A model generated the notes under the pieces. That model was not told the origin of the DNA, ran no database searches, and saw only the letters and a list, made by a program, of their open reading frames with translations. A stretch of 64,000 nucleotides of DNA from contig NZ_RCYZ01000001.1 in NCBI RefSeq assembly GCF_006439025.1, positions 496,001-560,000 on the forward strand. The letters run 5' to 3'. Position 1 is the first letter of the stretch; each line of letters begins with the position of its first letter. Below are positions 9,413 to 16,644 of the stretch, piece by piece. This DNA comes from Hymenobacter nivis. GTDB taxonomy: Bacteria; Bacteroidota; Bacteroidia; Cytophagales; Hymenobacteraceae. The position numbers and the translations under genes are program-made.

Positions 9413-10558
9413 ATGCCCGACGCCCCCCAAGAACTACAATTTCCGCTTTATGTGAAAGCGCCGCTGGTGCTCCTGGGCCTGGCCTTGGTGGTGTTCACGC
9501 TGCACATTGCTTCGGACCTTATTTTCCCGATCTTTTTCGCCGCCATTTTTGCCATCATGCTGCACCCCGTCGAGCAATGGCTGCTGCGGCGCAAGGTGCC
9601 CCCGCTGCTGGCCATTGCCCTCACGGTGGTGCTAGGCGTGGCGGCGCTGCTGGCACTGCTCTACTTCATCTACTTGGAGGCCACGCAATTATCGGGACAG
9701 CTGCCAATGTTCAAAACCAAGTTTTTCCACACGGCCCAGGTGGTAGAGCAGTGGCTAAACGCGCGCTTCGGCATCACCAACCAAAAGCTGATGGGCTACC
9801 TCAACGAAGCGGGCAGCCGGGCGGCGGGCCTGGCCGGGGGCACGCTCACGGCTGTATCGGGGCTGCTGGTGGCGGCCACGCTGCTACCGGTGTACATCTT
9901 TTTATTGTTCCTGTACCAGAAGCGGCTGGTTACGTTCCTCACCCAAGTATTTGCCGGGCGGCAGCCAGGCACGGGCGTGGACGAAGTGCTGCACGAGAGC
10001 AAGGCCGCCATCCAAAGCTACATGATTGGCCTGCTCATCGAGGGCAGCATCGTGGCCGTGCTCAACGTGGGGGCCCTGCTGGCGCTGGGCATCCCCTACG
10101 CGCTGCTGCTGGGCGTGCTGGGGGCCTTGCTCAACTTCATCCCGTACGTGGGCGGGCTGGCGGCCATTGCACTGCCGGTGCTCATGGCCTTCGTTACGAA
10201 GGATGGCCTGGGCTACCCGGCGGGCGTGGTGGCGGTGTACGTGGTCATTCAGTTCATTGATAACCACTTTCTTATCCCGCGCATCGTGGCGTCCAAAATC
10301 AAGGTCAACGCCCTGGTGGCCATCGTGGGGGTACTGGTGGGCAACGCCGTGGGCGGGGTGGCGGGCATGTTTCTGGCCCTGCCGGTCATCGCCATCCTGA
10401 AAATTATCTTCGACCGCATCGAGTCGCTCCGGCCCTGGGGCCTGCTGCTCGGCGACGAGGAAGCCACCGAAAAACCCGCCGCCGAAGGCACCGCCCCGCG
10501 GCGGCGGCCGCTGCTGCGCAACACCGCAGCCCGCCCGATAGCCGCGCCCGGGCAGTAG
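9413..10558 (+). CDS. AI-2E family transporter (PerM/TqsA-like permease)
   Basis: The 381-residue integral membrane protein has paired N-terminal helices and a hydrophilic stretch (about 95-160). A helix cluster then contains the family hallmark around LLGVLGALLNFIPYVGG, and the late segment VVIQFIDNHFLIPRIV gives the conserved D-N-PxI core. The C-terminal tail is polar (DEEATEKPAAEG). Members export small molecules or act as Na+/H+ antiporters, and the substrate cannot be read here. Start taken at the ATG at 9413 (MPDAPQELQF) rather than the in-frame ATG at 9380, because the family begins just before the first membrane helix and the extra residues are basic and unlike it. Confidence 0.9.
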   Translation: MPDAPQELQFPLYVKAPLVLLGLALVVFTLHIASDLIFPIFFAAIFAIMLHPVEQWLLRRKVPPLLAIALTVVLGVAALLALLYFIYLEATQLSGQLPMFKTKFFHTAQVVEQWLNARFGITNQKLMGYLNEAGSRAAGLAGGTLTAVSGLLVAATLLPVYIFLLFLYQKRLVTFLTQVFAGRQPGTGVDEVLHESKAAIQSYMIGLLIEGSIVAVLNVGALLALGIPYALLLGVLGALLNFIPYVGGLAAIALPVLMAFVTKDGLGYPAGVVAVYVVIQFIDNHFLIPRIVASKIKVNALVAIVGVLVGNAVGGVAGMFLALPVIAILKIIFDRIESLRPWGLLLGDEEATEKPAAEGTAPRRRPLLRNTAARPIAAPGQ

Positions 10559-10607
10559 CCACCGCGGCCAGCCGCCCAAGCCAGCCGCTAACTGGCCGCT
10601 TGGCGGC

Positions 10608-11033
10608 TCACAGAACCAGGCTAGTCAGCCACGCCTCGCCGCCCGCCGCACTACCGAACCGCTTGAACACAAAATCTTTGGGAGCAGACGTCACCACTGA
10701 TTCGGTGGAGAGGCGGTGCACCGGGTCGGCACCCTCCACGATGGCGCAGTGGCGGGTGCGGGCCTGCGCCATGGCCCGCGGAATCCAGTTTTGGGTGAGC
10801 CACTGCTGGGCTGCGGGCAGCAGCGGGGCGCGCTGCCCGTGGTCGGACAGGATTTTGCGGGCCCCGGTGGTGAGCAGCGTGGACAGCACCTTTTCGTAGT
10901 ACGCCTGCACCACGTCGAGGGGCACGCGGCCGGGGGCCCAGGCCAGGCGCACGTGGCCCGCGGGGTGGTAGTAGAGCTGGCCCGCAGTGCTAGCAAATGA
11001 TAATATTTCTTGTTCTAACAGTAATGAAAGCAT
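10608..11033 (-). CDS. SpoIIAA/STAS-like small protein
   Basis: The 141-residue soluble product resembles the Bacteroidota STAS/SpoIIAA-like proteins. It has a strand entry (GQLYYHPAGHVRLAW), an amphipathic helix (VVQAYYEKVLSTLLTTGARKILSDH) and a second helix around WIPRAMAQARTRHCAIVE. No catalytic motif is visible. It is divergently transcribed from the speD-like operon, and the two share about 140 bp of partly AT-rich promoter space (about 10995-11070). Whether it takes part in that operon's function is unknown. Confidence 0.5.
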   Translation of the reverse strand: MLSLLLEQEILSFASTAGQLYYHPAGHVRLAWAPGRVPLDVVQAYYEKVLSTLLTTGARKILSDHGQRAPLLPAAQQWLTQNWIPRAMAQARTRHCAIVEGADPVHRLSTESVVTSAPKDFVFKRFGSAAGGEAWLTSLVL

Positions 11034-11137
11034 AATACAGGAGGCCCTAATGTAATATAAACGTGGAATGGGTTAAAGATAGGGGCCCCGTATGCGCATT
11101 ACCAAATGGAGCTTGCATGAAGCGCCGCGGCCGCCCC

Positions 11138-11145
11138 TATCTTGC
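11138..11145 (+). promoter_or_regulatory. Candidate -7 element TATCTTGC for the speD-like operon
   Basis: TATCTTGC lies 27 bases before the chosen ATG at 11173. It resembles the TAnCTT(T/C)G octamers found before several other genes in this window. This supports the start at 11173 over the in-frame ATG at 11092. Confidence 0.35.
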
Positions 11146-11172
11146 GGGCCGCAACCCCGCCTTCTTTTGCTC

Positions 11173-11529
11173 ATGCCCGCCTACCTGCCCGGCCTGCACA
11201 TTCTGGCCACCTTCGAGGCCCCCGCCCCGGCCCTACGCGATGCGGGGGCCTGCCGCGCATTTTTCGACGAACAGATCCGGCGCTTCGGGCTGGAGAAGGT
11301 GGGCGAAACCTACCACGCCTTTCCGGCCGATGGCGGCTTCACGGCCGTGCTGGCCCTCACTGAATCGCACCTGAGCCTGCACACCTGGCCCGAGCATGGC
11401 CTGGCCACGTTCGACGTGTTTTTGTCGAACTTCCGGCGCGACAACTCGGCTACGGTGCGCGGGATTTACGCGGCTACGTTGGCCTTTTTTGAAGGCACCG
11501 AGCAGGCCAAAACCGAGGTGTGCCGATGA
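11173..11529 (+). CDS. SpeD-like pyruvoyl decarboxylase (S-adenosylmethionine decarboxylase family)
   Basis: The 118-residue product matches the short bacterial SpeD fold. The self-cleavage region reads LTESHLSLHTWPE, with Ser65 as the expected pyruvoyl precursor preceded by Glu64, and His70 as the usual processing His. In canonical SpeD the loop after it is D-(I/V)-F-T-C-G with a catalytic Cys. Here it is DVFLSNF, so Ser85 stands at the Cys position. Cleavage therefore looks possible but the decarboxylase substrate is uncertain: SpeD homologues are known to have been repurposed as arginine or ornithine decarboxylases. Its TGA overlaps the next ATG (ATGA at 11526-11529), so it is the first gene of a five-gene unit ending in an aminopropyltransferase-like gene. 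The upstream in-frame ATG at 11092 adds residues unlike the family. Confidence 0.85.
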   Translation: MPAYLPGLHILATFEAPAPALRDAGACRAFFDEQIRRFGLEKVGETYHAFPADGGFTAVLALTESHLSLHTWPEHGLATFDVFLSNFRRDNSATVRGIYAATLAFFEGTEQAKTEVCR

Positions 11530-12836
11530 GCGCGCCTGCCCAACCCAGCGCCGCGCCATCGGCCCAGCTCACCTGCCCCAGTTGCCAGCAAAGCATCACG
11601 TACTACGACGTGGCGGGCAGCGAATACTACGCTTGTCCACACTGCCACAGCTACTTCCGGTACCACGGCGAGGGGCCTCCGAAGCTATTTGGCAAGTACC
11701 GCGAAGTACCCAACGACCTGGGGGTGCTGCCCGTGGGCACCCCGGGCACCTTGGCCGGGCAGGCCTGCCGGGTGGTGGGCTACGTGCGCCGCGCCGAGGC
11801 CAAAACCCCGCACTACGAGTGGGTAGAGTACCAAATTTTCAGGCCGGCCACCGGCGACTGCGTGCAGCTTTCCCAATTTAATGGGCACTGGATGATAATT
11901 CAACCGGCTAAGCGTAACTACGATGTGCAGGCCGCCAGCACCCGCGCAGCCTATGTGTCGCAGCCGGGGGCGCAGTACAAGCTTTATAACCGCTACCAAG
12001 CACGCATTTGCTACGCGGAAGGCGAGTTCGACTGGGATATTGAGGGCGACGACCAACTCAAGGTCGCCGAATTCATTTGCCCGCCAATCATGCTGGTGCA
12101 GGAAAAATCCAAAGCGGGCAGCAAGTGGTACCACGCCGAGCACCTGGAGCCCGCCGCCGTAGTCGAGGCCTTTGGGCGCGATAAGGTCGTCGTGCCGGCG
12201 CGCATGGGCGTAGGCGCCGTGCAGCCCGACCCCACCGATGCCATGTGGCCGGGGCTGCGCAACCTCACGCTGCTGGCGCTGATTGCGCTGTGCATCGTGC
12301 AGTTCGGCGTCAAGCGCTCCAGCAAAATTCTGTTCACCGATACTCTGCACGTGGTGGCCGACGCGAGCGGTACGCCGGGCACCGGCAAGGTCATCGTGTC
12401 GCCGTCGTTCACCGTCGGCCAGCAGGGCCCCCTGGAAATTGACCTTACCACCACCGTCAACAACCAATGGCTGGAGCTGCCCGTGAGCCTGGTGAACGAG
12501 CAGACCGGCCAGGGCTTCGAGTTCACCAAAAACATTGAATTTTACAATGGCGTGGAAGGTGGCGAAAGCTGGAGCGAGGGCAGCCGCAACGCCGACGCGG
12601 TGCTCTCGCGGGTGCCAGCCGGGCGCTACCACCTCAACTTCTATCCCTTCAGCGAGGCCGGCCCCGCCGCCCCTGATATTGCGGTGACCGTGACGGCCGA
12701 CCCGCCGCTGTGGTCGAATTTCCTGACGCTGCTGGCCCTGATTCTAGCGTTCCCAGCCTTCCAGCTGTGGCGCAGCTCCAATTACGAAACCCGCCGCTGG
12801 GACGAAAGCGACTACGCGCCAAAAACCGACAGCTGA
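11526..12836 (+). CDS. DUF4178 membrane protein with N-terminal zinc ribbon
   Basis: The 436-residue product begins with a zinc ribbon, CPSC at 17-20 and CPHC at 37-40. A DUF4178-like beta-rich cytoplasmic region follows (about 50-230), with GKYREVPNDLG, YEWVEYQIF and NGHWMIIQP as recognisable parts. One membrane helix lies at about 243-260 (LTLLALIALCIVQFGV), then a beta-sandwich-like extracytoplasmic domain (about 265-395), then a second helix at about 398-414 and a short polar tail. DUF4178 proteins occur beside DUF350 and membrane spermidine-synthase-like genes in other phyla, for example Rv2598-Rv2601 of Mycobacterium tuberculosis (recalled). Biochemical role is unknown. It overlaps speD-like by 4 bases, so translational coupling is likely. 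Confidence 0.8.
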   Translation: MSAPAQPSAAPSAQLTCPSCQQSITYYDVAGSEYYACPHCHSYFRYHGEGPPKLFGKYREVPNDLGVLPVGTPGTLAGQACRVVGYVRRAEAKTPHYEWVEYQIFRPATGDCVQLSQFNGHWMIIQPAKRNYDVQAASTRAAYVSQPGAQYKLYNRYQARICYAEGEFDWDIEGDDQLKVAEFICPPIMLVQEKSKAGSKWYHAEHLEPAAVVEAFGRDKVVVPARMGVGAVQPDPTDAMWPGLRNLTLLALIALCIVQFGVKRSSKILFTDTLHVVADASGTPGTGKVIVSPSFTVGQQGPLEIDLTTTVNNQWLELPVSLVNEQTGQGFEFTKNIEFYNGVEGGESWSEGSRNADAVLSRVPAGRYHLNFYPFSEAGPAAPDIAVTVTADPPLWSNFLTLLALILAFPAFQLWRSSNYETRRWDESDYAPKTDS

Positions 12837-12877
12837 GCATTACCACACCCTTTTTTAGCCTTCACAACCCTCCCGCT

Positions 12878-13078
12878 TTGTTCGATTTCTTATCCGATTT
12901 GCGCCCCGTGCGCTACTACGCGCTGCTGCTGCTTTTGCCGCTGGGCTGGTTTGTGTGGGGCACCAATACCGGCACGCGCCTGCTCGGCGACGACAACGAG
13001 AGCACCGAAACCCTGGGGGCCCCGGGCACCCGCGGCAGCCACGGCTCGGCGGGCCACGGCCTGTATTTCCACAAGTAA
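12878..13078 (+). CDS. Small single-pass membrane protein of the DUF350/SpeE-like unit
   Basis: The reading frame holds 66 residues: a short amphipathic start (FDFLSDLRPVR), one membrane helix (YYALLLLLPLGWFVWG), then a Gly/Ser/His-rich tail ending GLYFHK. There is no ATG in frame after the previous stop, so the TTG at 12878 is the best start. It is 41 bases after the DUF4178 gene and 10 bases before the DUF350 gene. In Mycobacterium the equivalent slot holds a DUF4247 membrane protein. This one is shorter and I could not confirm homology. Confidence 0.55.
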   Translation: MFDFLSDLRPVRYYALLLLLPLGWFVWGTNTGTRLLGDDNESTETLGAPGTRGSHGSAGHGLYFHK

Positions 13079-13088
13079 CCTTTTGGCC

Positions 13089-13304
13089 ATGAACCTCATC
13101 CAATACCATCCGCTGCTGGCTTCCGTCATTTACTCCGTGGTGGGCATCGCCATTCTGGTGGTCAGCTTTTTCCTGTTCGATAAGCTGACGCCGGGCACGT
13201 TGCGCAAAGAAATCCTGGAAGACCAGAACACGGCCCTGGCCATTTTGGGCGCGGCATTTATGCTCTCCGTGGCCCTCATCATCAACGGCGCCGTGCATGG
13301 CTGA
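13089..13304 (+). CDS. DUF350 membrane protein (YjfL-like, single repeat)
   Basis: The 71-residue product has two hydrophobic helices (SVIYSVVGIAILVVSFFLF and a C-terminal helix ending LIINGAVHG). They flank the polar hairpin DKLTPGTLRKEILEDQNTA, which carries the D-x-L-T-P and E-D-x-N-x-A features of DUF350. It is one DUF350 unit, whereas E. coli YjfL carries two. DUF350 genes are repeatedly found with spermidine-synthase-like and glutathionylspermidine-synthase-like genes. The 3' end overlaps the next start by 8 bases (13297-13304), implying coupled translation. Confidence 0.85.
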   Translation: MNLIQYHPLLASVIYSVVGIAILVVSFFLFDKLTPGTLRKEILEDQNTALAILGAAFMLSVALIINGAVHG

Positions 13305-14874
13305 GCTGCTGGACGAGCCCGCGCTGGGGGCCCCGGTAACCGACGCGGGGGCTCCGGCGGCCGACGCCCGCCTGCCCGGCCTGCTGCTGGTGGCGGTGGC
13401 CGTAATTGCCACCTGCGGGCTGATTTATGAGCTGATTGCCGGCACGCTGGCCTCGTACCTGCTCGGCGATTCGGTGACGCAGTTTTCGACCATCATCGGG
13501 GCCTACCTCTTTGCGATGGGCATCGGCTCGTGGCTCTCGAAGTTCCTCGACGGGCCCCTGTTGAAGTGGTTCATCCGGCTCGAAATTCTAGTCGGGATTG
13601 TGGGCGGGTGCATGGCGCCGCTGCTGTTTTTGCTCTTTGAGTACGTCACCTCTTTTCGGCTACTGCTTTACGCGCTGGTGGGCCTCACGGGCGTGCTGGT
13701 GGGGCTGGAAATCCCGCTGCTGATGCGCATTCTGGAGCACCGGTTTCCGTTTAAAGACCTGGTGGCGCGGGTGTTCACCTTCGATTACGTGGGGGCCCTG
13801 CTGGCCTCGCTCATCTTCCCGCTGGTGCTGGTGCCGCACCTGGGGCTCATCCGCACCTCGCTCCTGTTTGGGGCCCTCAACCTGGTGGTGGCCAGCGTGG
13901 TATTGGCCCGCTTTGCGGAAACGCGGCCCTACCGGCGGCGGTTTGCGGGCGGCATCGGGGCGGCCCTGGCGGGGCTGGGGGCACTGTTCTACTTCGCCAA
14001 CGACCTACTGGCCCACACCGAAACCCTGGCGTTTCAGGACCAGGTGATTTACTCGAAATCAACGCCTTACCAGCGCATCGTCCTCACCCGCAACCCGCGC
14101 GAGCTGCGCCTGTTCCTCAACGGCAACCTCCAGTTCAGCTCCCTCGACGAGTACCGCTACCACGAAGCCCTGGTTCACCCGCTGATGCAGGCCCTACCCA
14201 GCGCCCGCCGCGTGCTGGTGCTGGGCGGCGGCGACGGCCTGGCCGTGCGCGAGCTGCTCAAGTACAAGCAGTTGACCAGCATCCGCCTGGTAGACCTCGA
14301 CCCGGGCATGACGCAGCTCTTCCGCCACAGCCCCCTGCTGCTGGCCCTAAATAAGGGGGCCCTGAACGACCCCAAGGTGCAGGTAATCAGCGCCGATGCC
14401 TACCAGTGGGTGCGGGCAGATACGGCGCGCTACGACGCCGTGATTGTCGATTTCCCCGACCCGTCGAACTACTCCATCGGCAAGCTGTACTCGGCGGCTT
14501 TTTACACGGCGCTCACGAAGCGGCTGGCCCCCGGCGGGCGGCTGGTGGTGCAGAGTACCTCGCCGTACCTGGCGCGGCAATCGTTTTGGTGCGTGGCGCA
14601 CACGCTGCAAGCCGCTGGCCTGCACGTAGTGCCGTACCACCTCTACGTGCCCTCGTTTGGCGAGTGGGGCTACGTGCTGGCGGGCCCCGACGCCCAGTGG
14701 CGCGGCGACGCGGGGCCCCTGCCGGCGGGCCTGCGCTACGTCACGGCCGGCACCATCCACGACATGCTGCGCTTCCCGCCCGACATGGCCGAAGTGCCCA
14801 CGGAGGTTAACCAGCTGAACAACCAGGCGCTGGTGCGCTACTTTGAGGAGGACTGGGGGCCCTACGTGCACTAA
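13297..14874 (+). CDS. Membrane-anchored spermidine-synthase-like (polyamine aminopropyltransferase family) protein
   Basis: The 525-residue product has an N-terminal membrane region of about seven helices (residues 28-235, including LIYELIAGTLASYLLGDS), then a cytoplasmic Rossmann methyltransferase-like domain. The nucleoside-binding loop reads VLVLGGGDGLAVRE at about 306-319, and the acidic strand-2 end VDLDPGM at about 331-337. The catalytic-type motif VDFPDPSNYSIGKLYS sits at about 384-399. Soluble SpeE enzymes have DSTDPxGP here, so the acceptor site differs, as is usual in the membrane-anchored subgroup. It probably transfers an aminopropyl group from decarboxylated AdoMet, but to an unknown acceptor near the membrane. 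It is the last gene of the unit, with glpD starting 12 bases later. Confidence 0.85.
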   Translation: MAELLDEPALGAPVTDAGAPAADARLPGLLLVAVAVIATCGLIYELIAGTLASYLLGDSVTQFSTIIGAYLFAMGIGSWLSKFLDGPLLKWFIRLEILVGIVGGCMAPLLFLLFEYVTSFRLLLYALVGLTGVLVGLEIPLLMRILEHRFPFKDLVARVFTFDYVGALLASLIFPLVLVPHLGLIRTSLLFGALNLVVASVVLARFAETRPYRRRFAGGIGAALAGLGALFYFANDLLAHTETLAFQDQVIYSKSTPYQRIVLTRNPRELRLFLNGNLQFSSLDEYRYHEALVHPLMQALPSARRVLVLGGGDGLAVRELLKYKQLTSIRLVDLDPGMTQLFRHSPLLLALNKGALNDPKVQVISADAYQWVRADTARYDAVIVDFPDPSNYSIGKLYSAAFYTALTKRLAPGGRLVVQSTSPYLARQSFWCVAHTLQAAGLHVVPYHLYVPSFGEWGYVLAGPDAQWRGDAGPLPAGLRYVTAGTIHDMLRFPPDMAEVPTEVNQLNNQALVRYFEEDWGPYVH

Positions 14875-14886
14875 GCGGCCATCCGA

Positions 14887-16545
14887 ATGGGTGAAATGGT
14901 CGAAGATTTTGTTGCCACCCACATGGAGAGCCAAACGAAAGCAGCAGACTTTGCGCGGGCCCGGTTCGTGGCCCAATTGGCCGCGCAACCGGTCTGGGAT
15001 TTGATTGTGATTGGCGGCGGGGCCACGGGCCTGGGCGTGGCCCTGGACGGCCTCAGCCGGGGCTACAAAACCCTGCTGCTGGAGCGCGACGACTACGCCA
15101 AGGGCACGTCGAGCCGCAGCACCAAGCTGGTGCACGGCGGCGTGCGCTACCTCGCCCAGGGCGACGTTGGCCTGGTGCTGGAGGCGCTGCACGAGCGCGG
15201 GCTGCTCCTGAAAAACGCGCCCCACCTCGTTAAAAACCAGGATTTTATCATCCCGAACTACGAGTGGTGGGGAGGCGCGTTCTACACCATCGGGCTAACG
15301 CTGTACGACTGGCTGGCCGGCAAACTGAGCCTGGGGCCCTCGCAGCACCTGGGCCGGGCCGAAACGCTGCGGCGGCTCGGCAACCTGCGCGCCGCCGGGC
15401 TGCGAGGCGGCGTGCTGTACCACGACGGGCAGTTTGACGACGCCCGCCTGGCCATCAACCTGGCCCAAACGGCCGTGGACCTGGGCGGCACCGCGCTCAA
15501 CCACTTCGGCGTGCACGGCCTGCTGAAGGATGCGCAGGGCCGCATTGCGGGCGTGCGCGCCACCGACCACGAAACCGGCCAGTCGTACGAGTTGCGCGCC
15601 AAAGCAGTGGTAAACGCCACCGGCATTTTCGTGGACGAAGTGCTGCAAATGGACAAGCCCGGGGCCCCCAAACTAGTGCGGCCCAGCCAGGGTGTGCACC
15701 TCGTGCTCGACAAGTCGTTTTTGCCGGGCGACGACGCGCTGATGATTCCCAAAACCGACGACGGGCGCGTGCTCTTCGCCGTGCCCTGGCACGGGCGCGT
15801 GGTGCTGGGCACCACCGATACGCCGCTGGACGAGCCCAGCGCCGAACCCCAGGCGCTGGAAGAAGAGATTGATTTCATCCTGCGCACGGCCGCCCGCTAC
15901 CTCGCCCGGGCCCCCACGCGCGCCGATGTGCGGAGCGTATTTGCGGGCCTGCGGCCGCTGGCGGCCCCGCAAAACGGCGCGGCGAAGACCAAGGAAATCT
16001 CGCGCAGCCACAAAATCCTGGTGTCGGCGGCGGGCCTGATTACCATTACCGGCGGCAAGTGGACGACCTACCGCCGCATGGGCCAAGATACTGTGGACAA
16101 GGCCATTGCCCTGGGCCAGCTGCCAGCGGCGGCCAGCCGCACCGCCCACCTCGCCATCCACGGGGCCCTGCCCACCCCCGACTGGAGCAGCCACCTCTAC
16201 GTGTACGGCAGCGACCAGCCCGCCCTGCACGCCCTCATTGCGCAGGACCCGGCACTGGGCGAAAAGCTCGACGACGCGCTGGAATTCCTGAAAGCCGAAG
16301 TGGTGTGGGCGGCGCGCTGCGAAATGGCCCGCACCGTGGAAGACGTGCTGGCCCGCCGGGTGCGGGTGCTGTTTCTCGACGCGGCAGCGGCCCTGCGCGT
16401 GGCCCCCGCGGTGGCCGCGCTGCTGGCCCAGGAGTTGGGCCACGACGCCACCTGGCAGCAGCAGCAAGTGGCGGCGTTTGGCGAGGTGGCCCGGCACTAT
16501 TTGCTCCCGCCGCTGGCCGCGCCGGGGCCCCCAGCGCCAGCGTAA
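14887..16545 (+). CDS. glpD: Aerobic glycerol-3-phosphate dehydrogenase
   Basis: The 552-residue FAD enzyme oxidises sn-glycerol-3-phosphate to dihydroxyacetone phosphate at the inner face of the membrane and feeds electrons to quinone. The FAD-binding motif VIGGGATGLG is at 41-50. GTSSRSTKLVHGGVRYL, typical of GlpD, follows at about 75-91. PWHGRVVLGTTDTP and TGGKWTTYRRM mark the substrate and FAD regions, and a C-terminal helical domain completes the usual length. The start could be the ATG at 14887 or the one at 14923 (MESQTKAAD), which better fits family length. glpK follows 99 bases downstream, so the pair makes a glycerol pathway. No glpF is present in the window. Confidence 0.95.
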   Translation: MGEMVEDFVATHMESQTKAADFARARFVAQLAAQPVWDLIVIGGGATGLGVALDGLSRGYKTLLLERDDYAKGTSSRSTKLVHGGVRYLAQGDVGLVLEALHERGLLLKNAPHLVKNQDFIIPNYEWWGGAFYTIGLTLYDWLAGKLSLGPSQHLGRAETLRRLGNLRAAGLRGGVLYHDGQFDDARLAINLAQTAVDLGGTALNHFGVHGLLKDAQGRIAGVRATDHETGQSYELRAKAVVNATGIFVDEVLQMDKPGAPKLVRPSQGVHLVLDKSFLPGDDALMIPKTDDGRVLFAVPWHGRVVLGTTDTPLDEPSAEPQALEEEIDFILRTAARYLARAPTRADVRSVFAGLRPLAAPQNGAAKTKEISRSHKILVSAAGLITITGGKWTTYRRMGQDTVDKAIALGQLPAAASRTAHLAIHGALPTPDWSSHLYVYGSDQPALHALIAQDPALGEKLDDALEFLKAEVVWAARCEMARTVEDVLARRVRVLFLDAAAALRVAPAVAALLAQELGHDATWQQQQVAAFGEVARHYLLPPLAAPGPPAPA

Positions 16546-16644
16546 GCAGCCCGCGCTGGGGGCCCCGGCGGCGCGGGCCGCGGGCCGCTTTCGCTGATTT
16601 CCAAGTTAATTGCCAGCCCATTCTCCCACCCACCCCGGCCGCCC

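Noticed and set aside
11092..11172. N-terminal extension of the SpeD-like protein from the ATG at 11092
   Set aside because: The added residues are basic and Pro-rich and unlike SpeD. A -7-like box (11138-11145) lies inside the extension.
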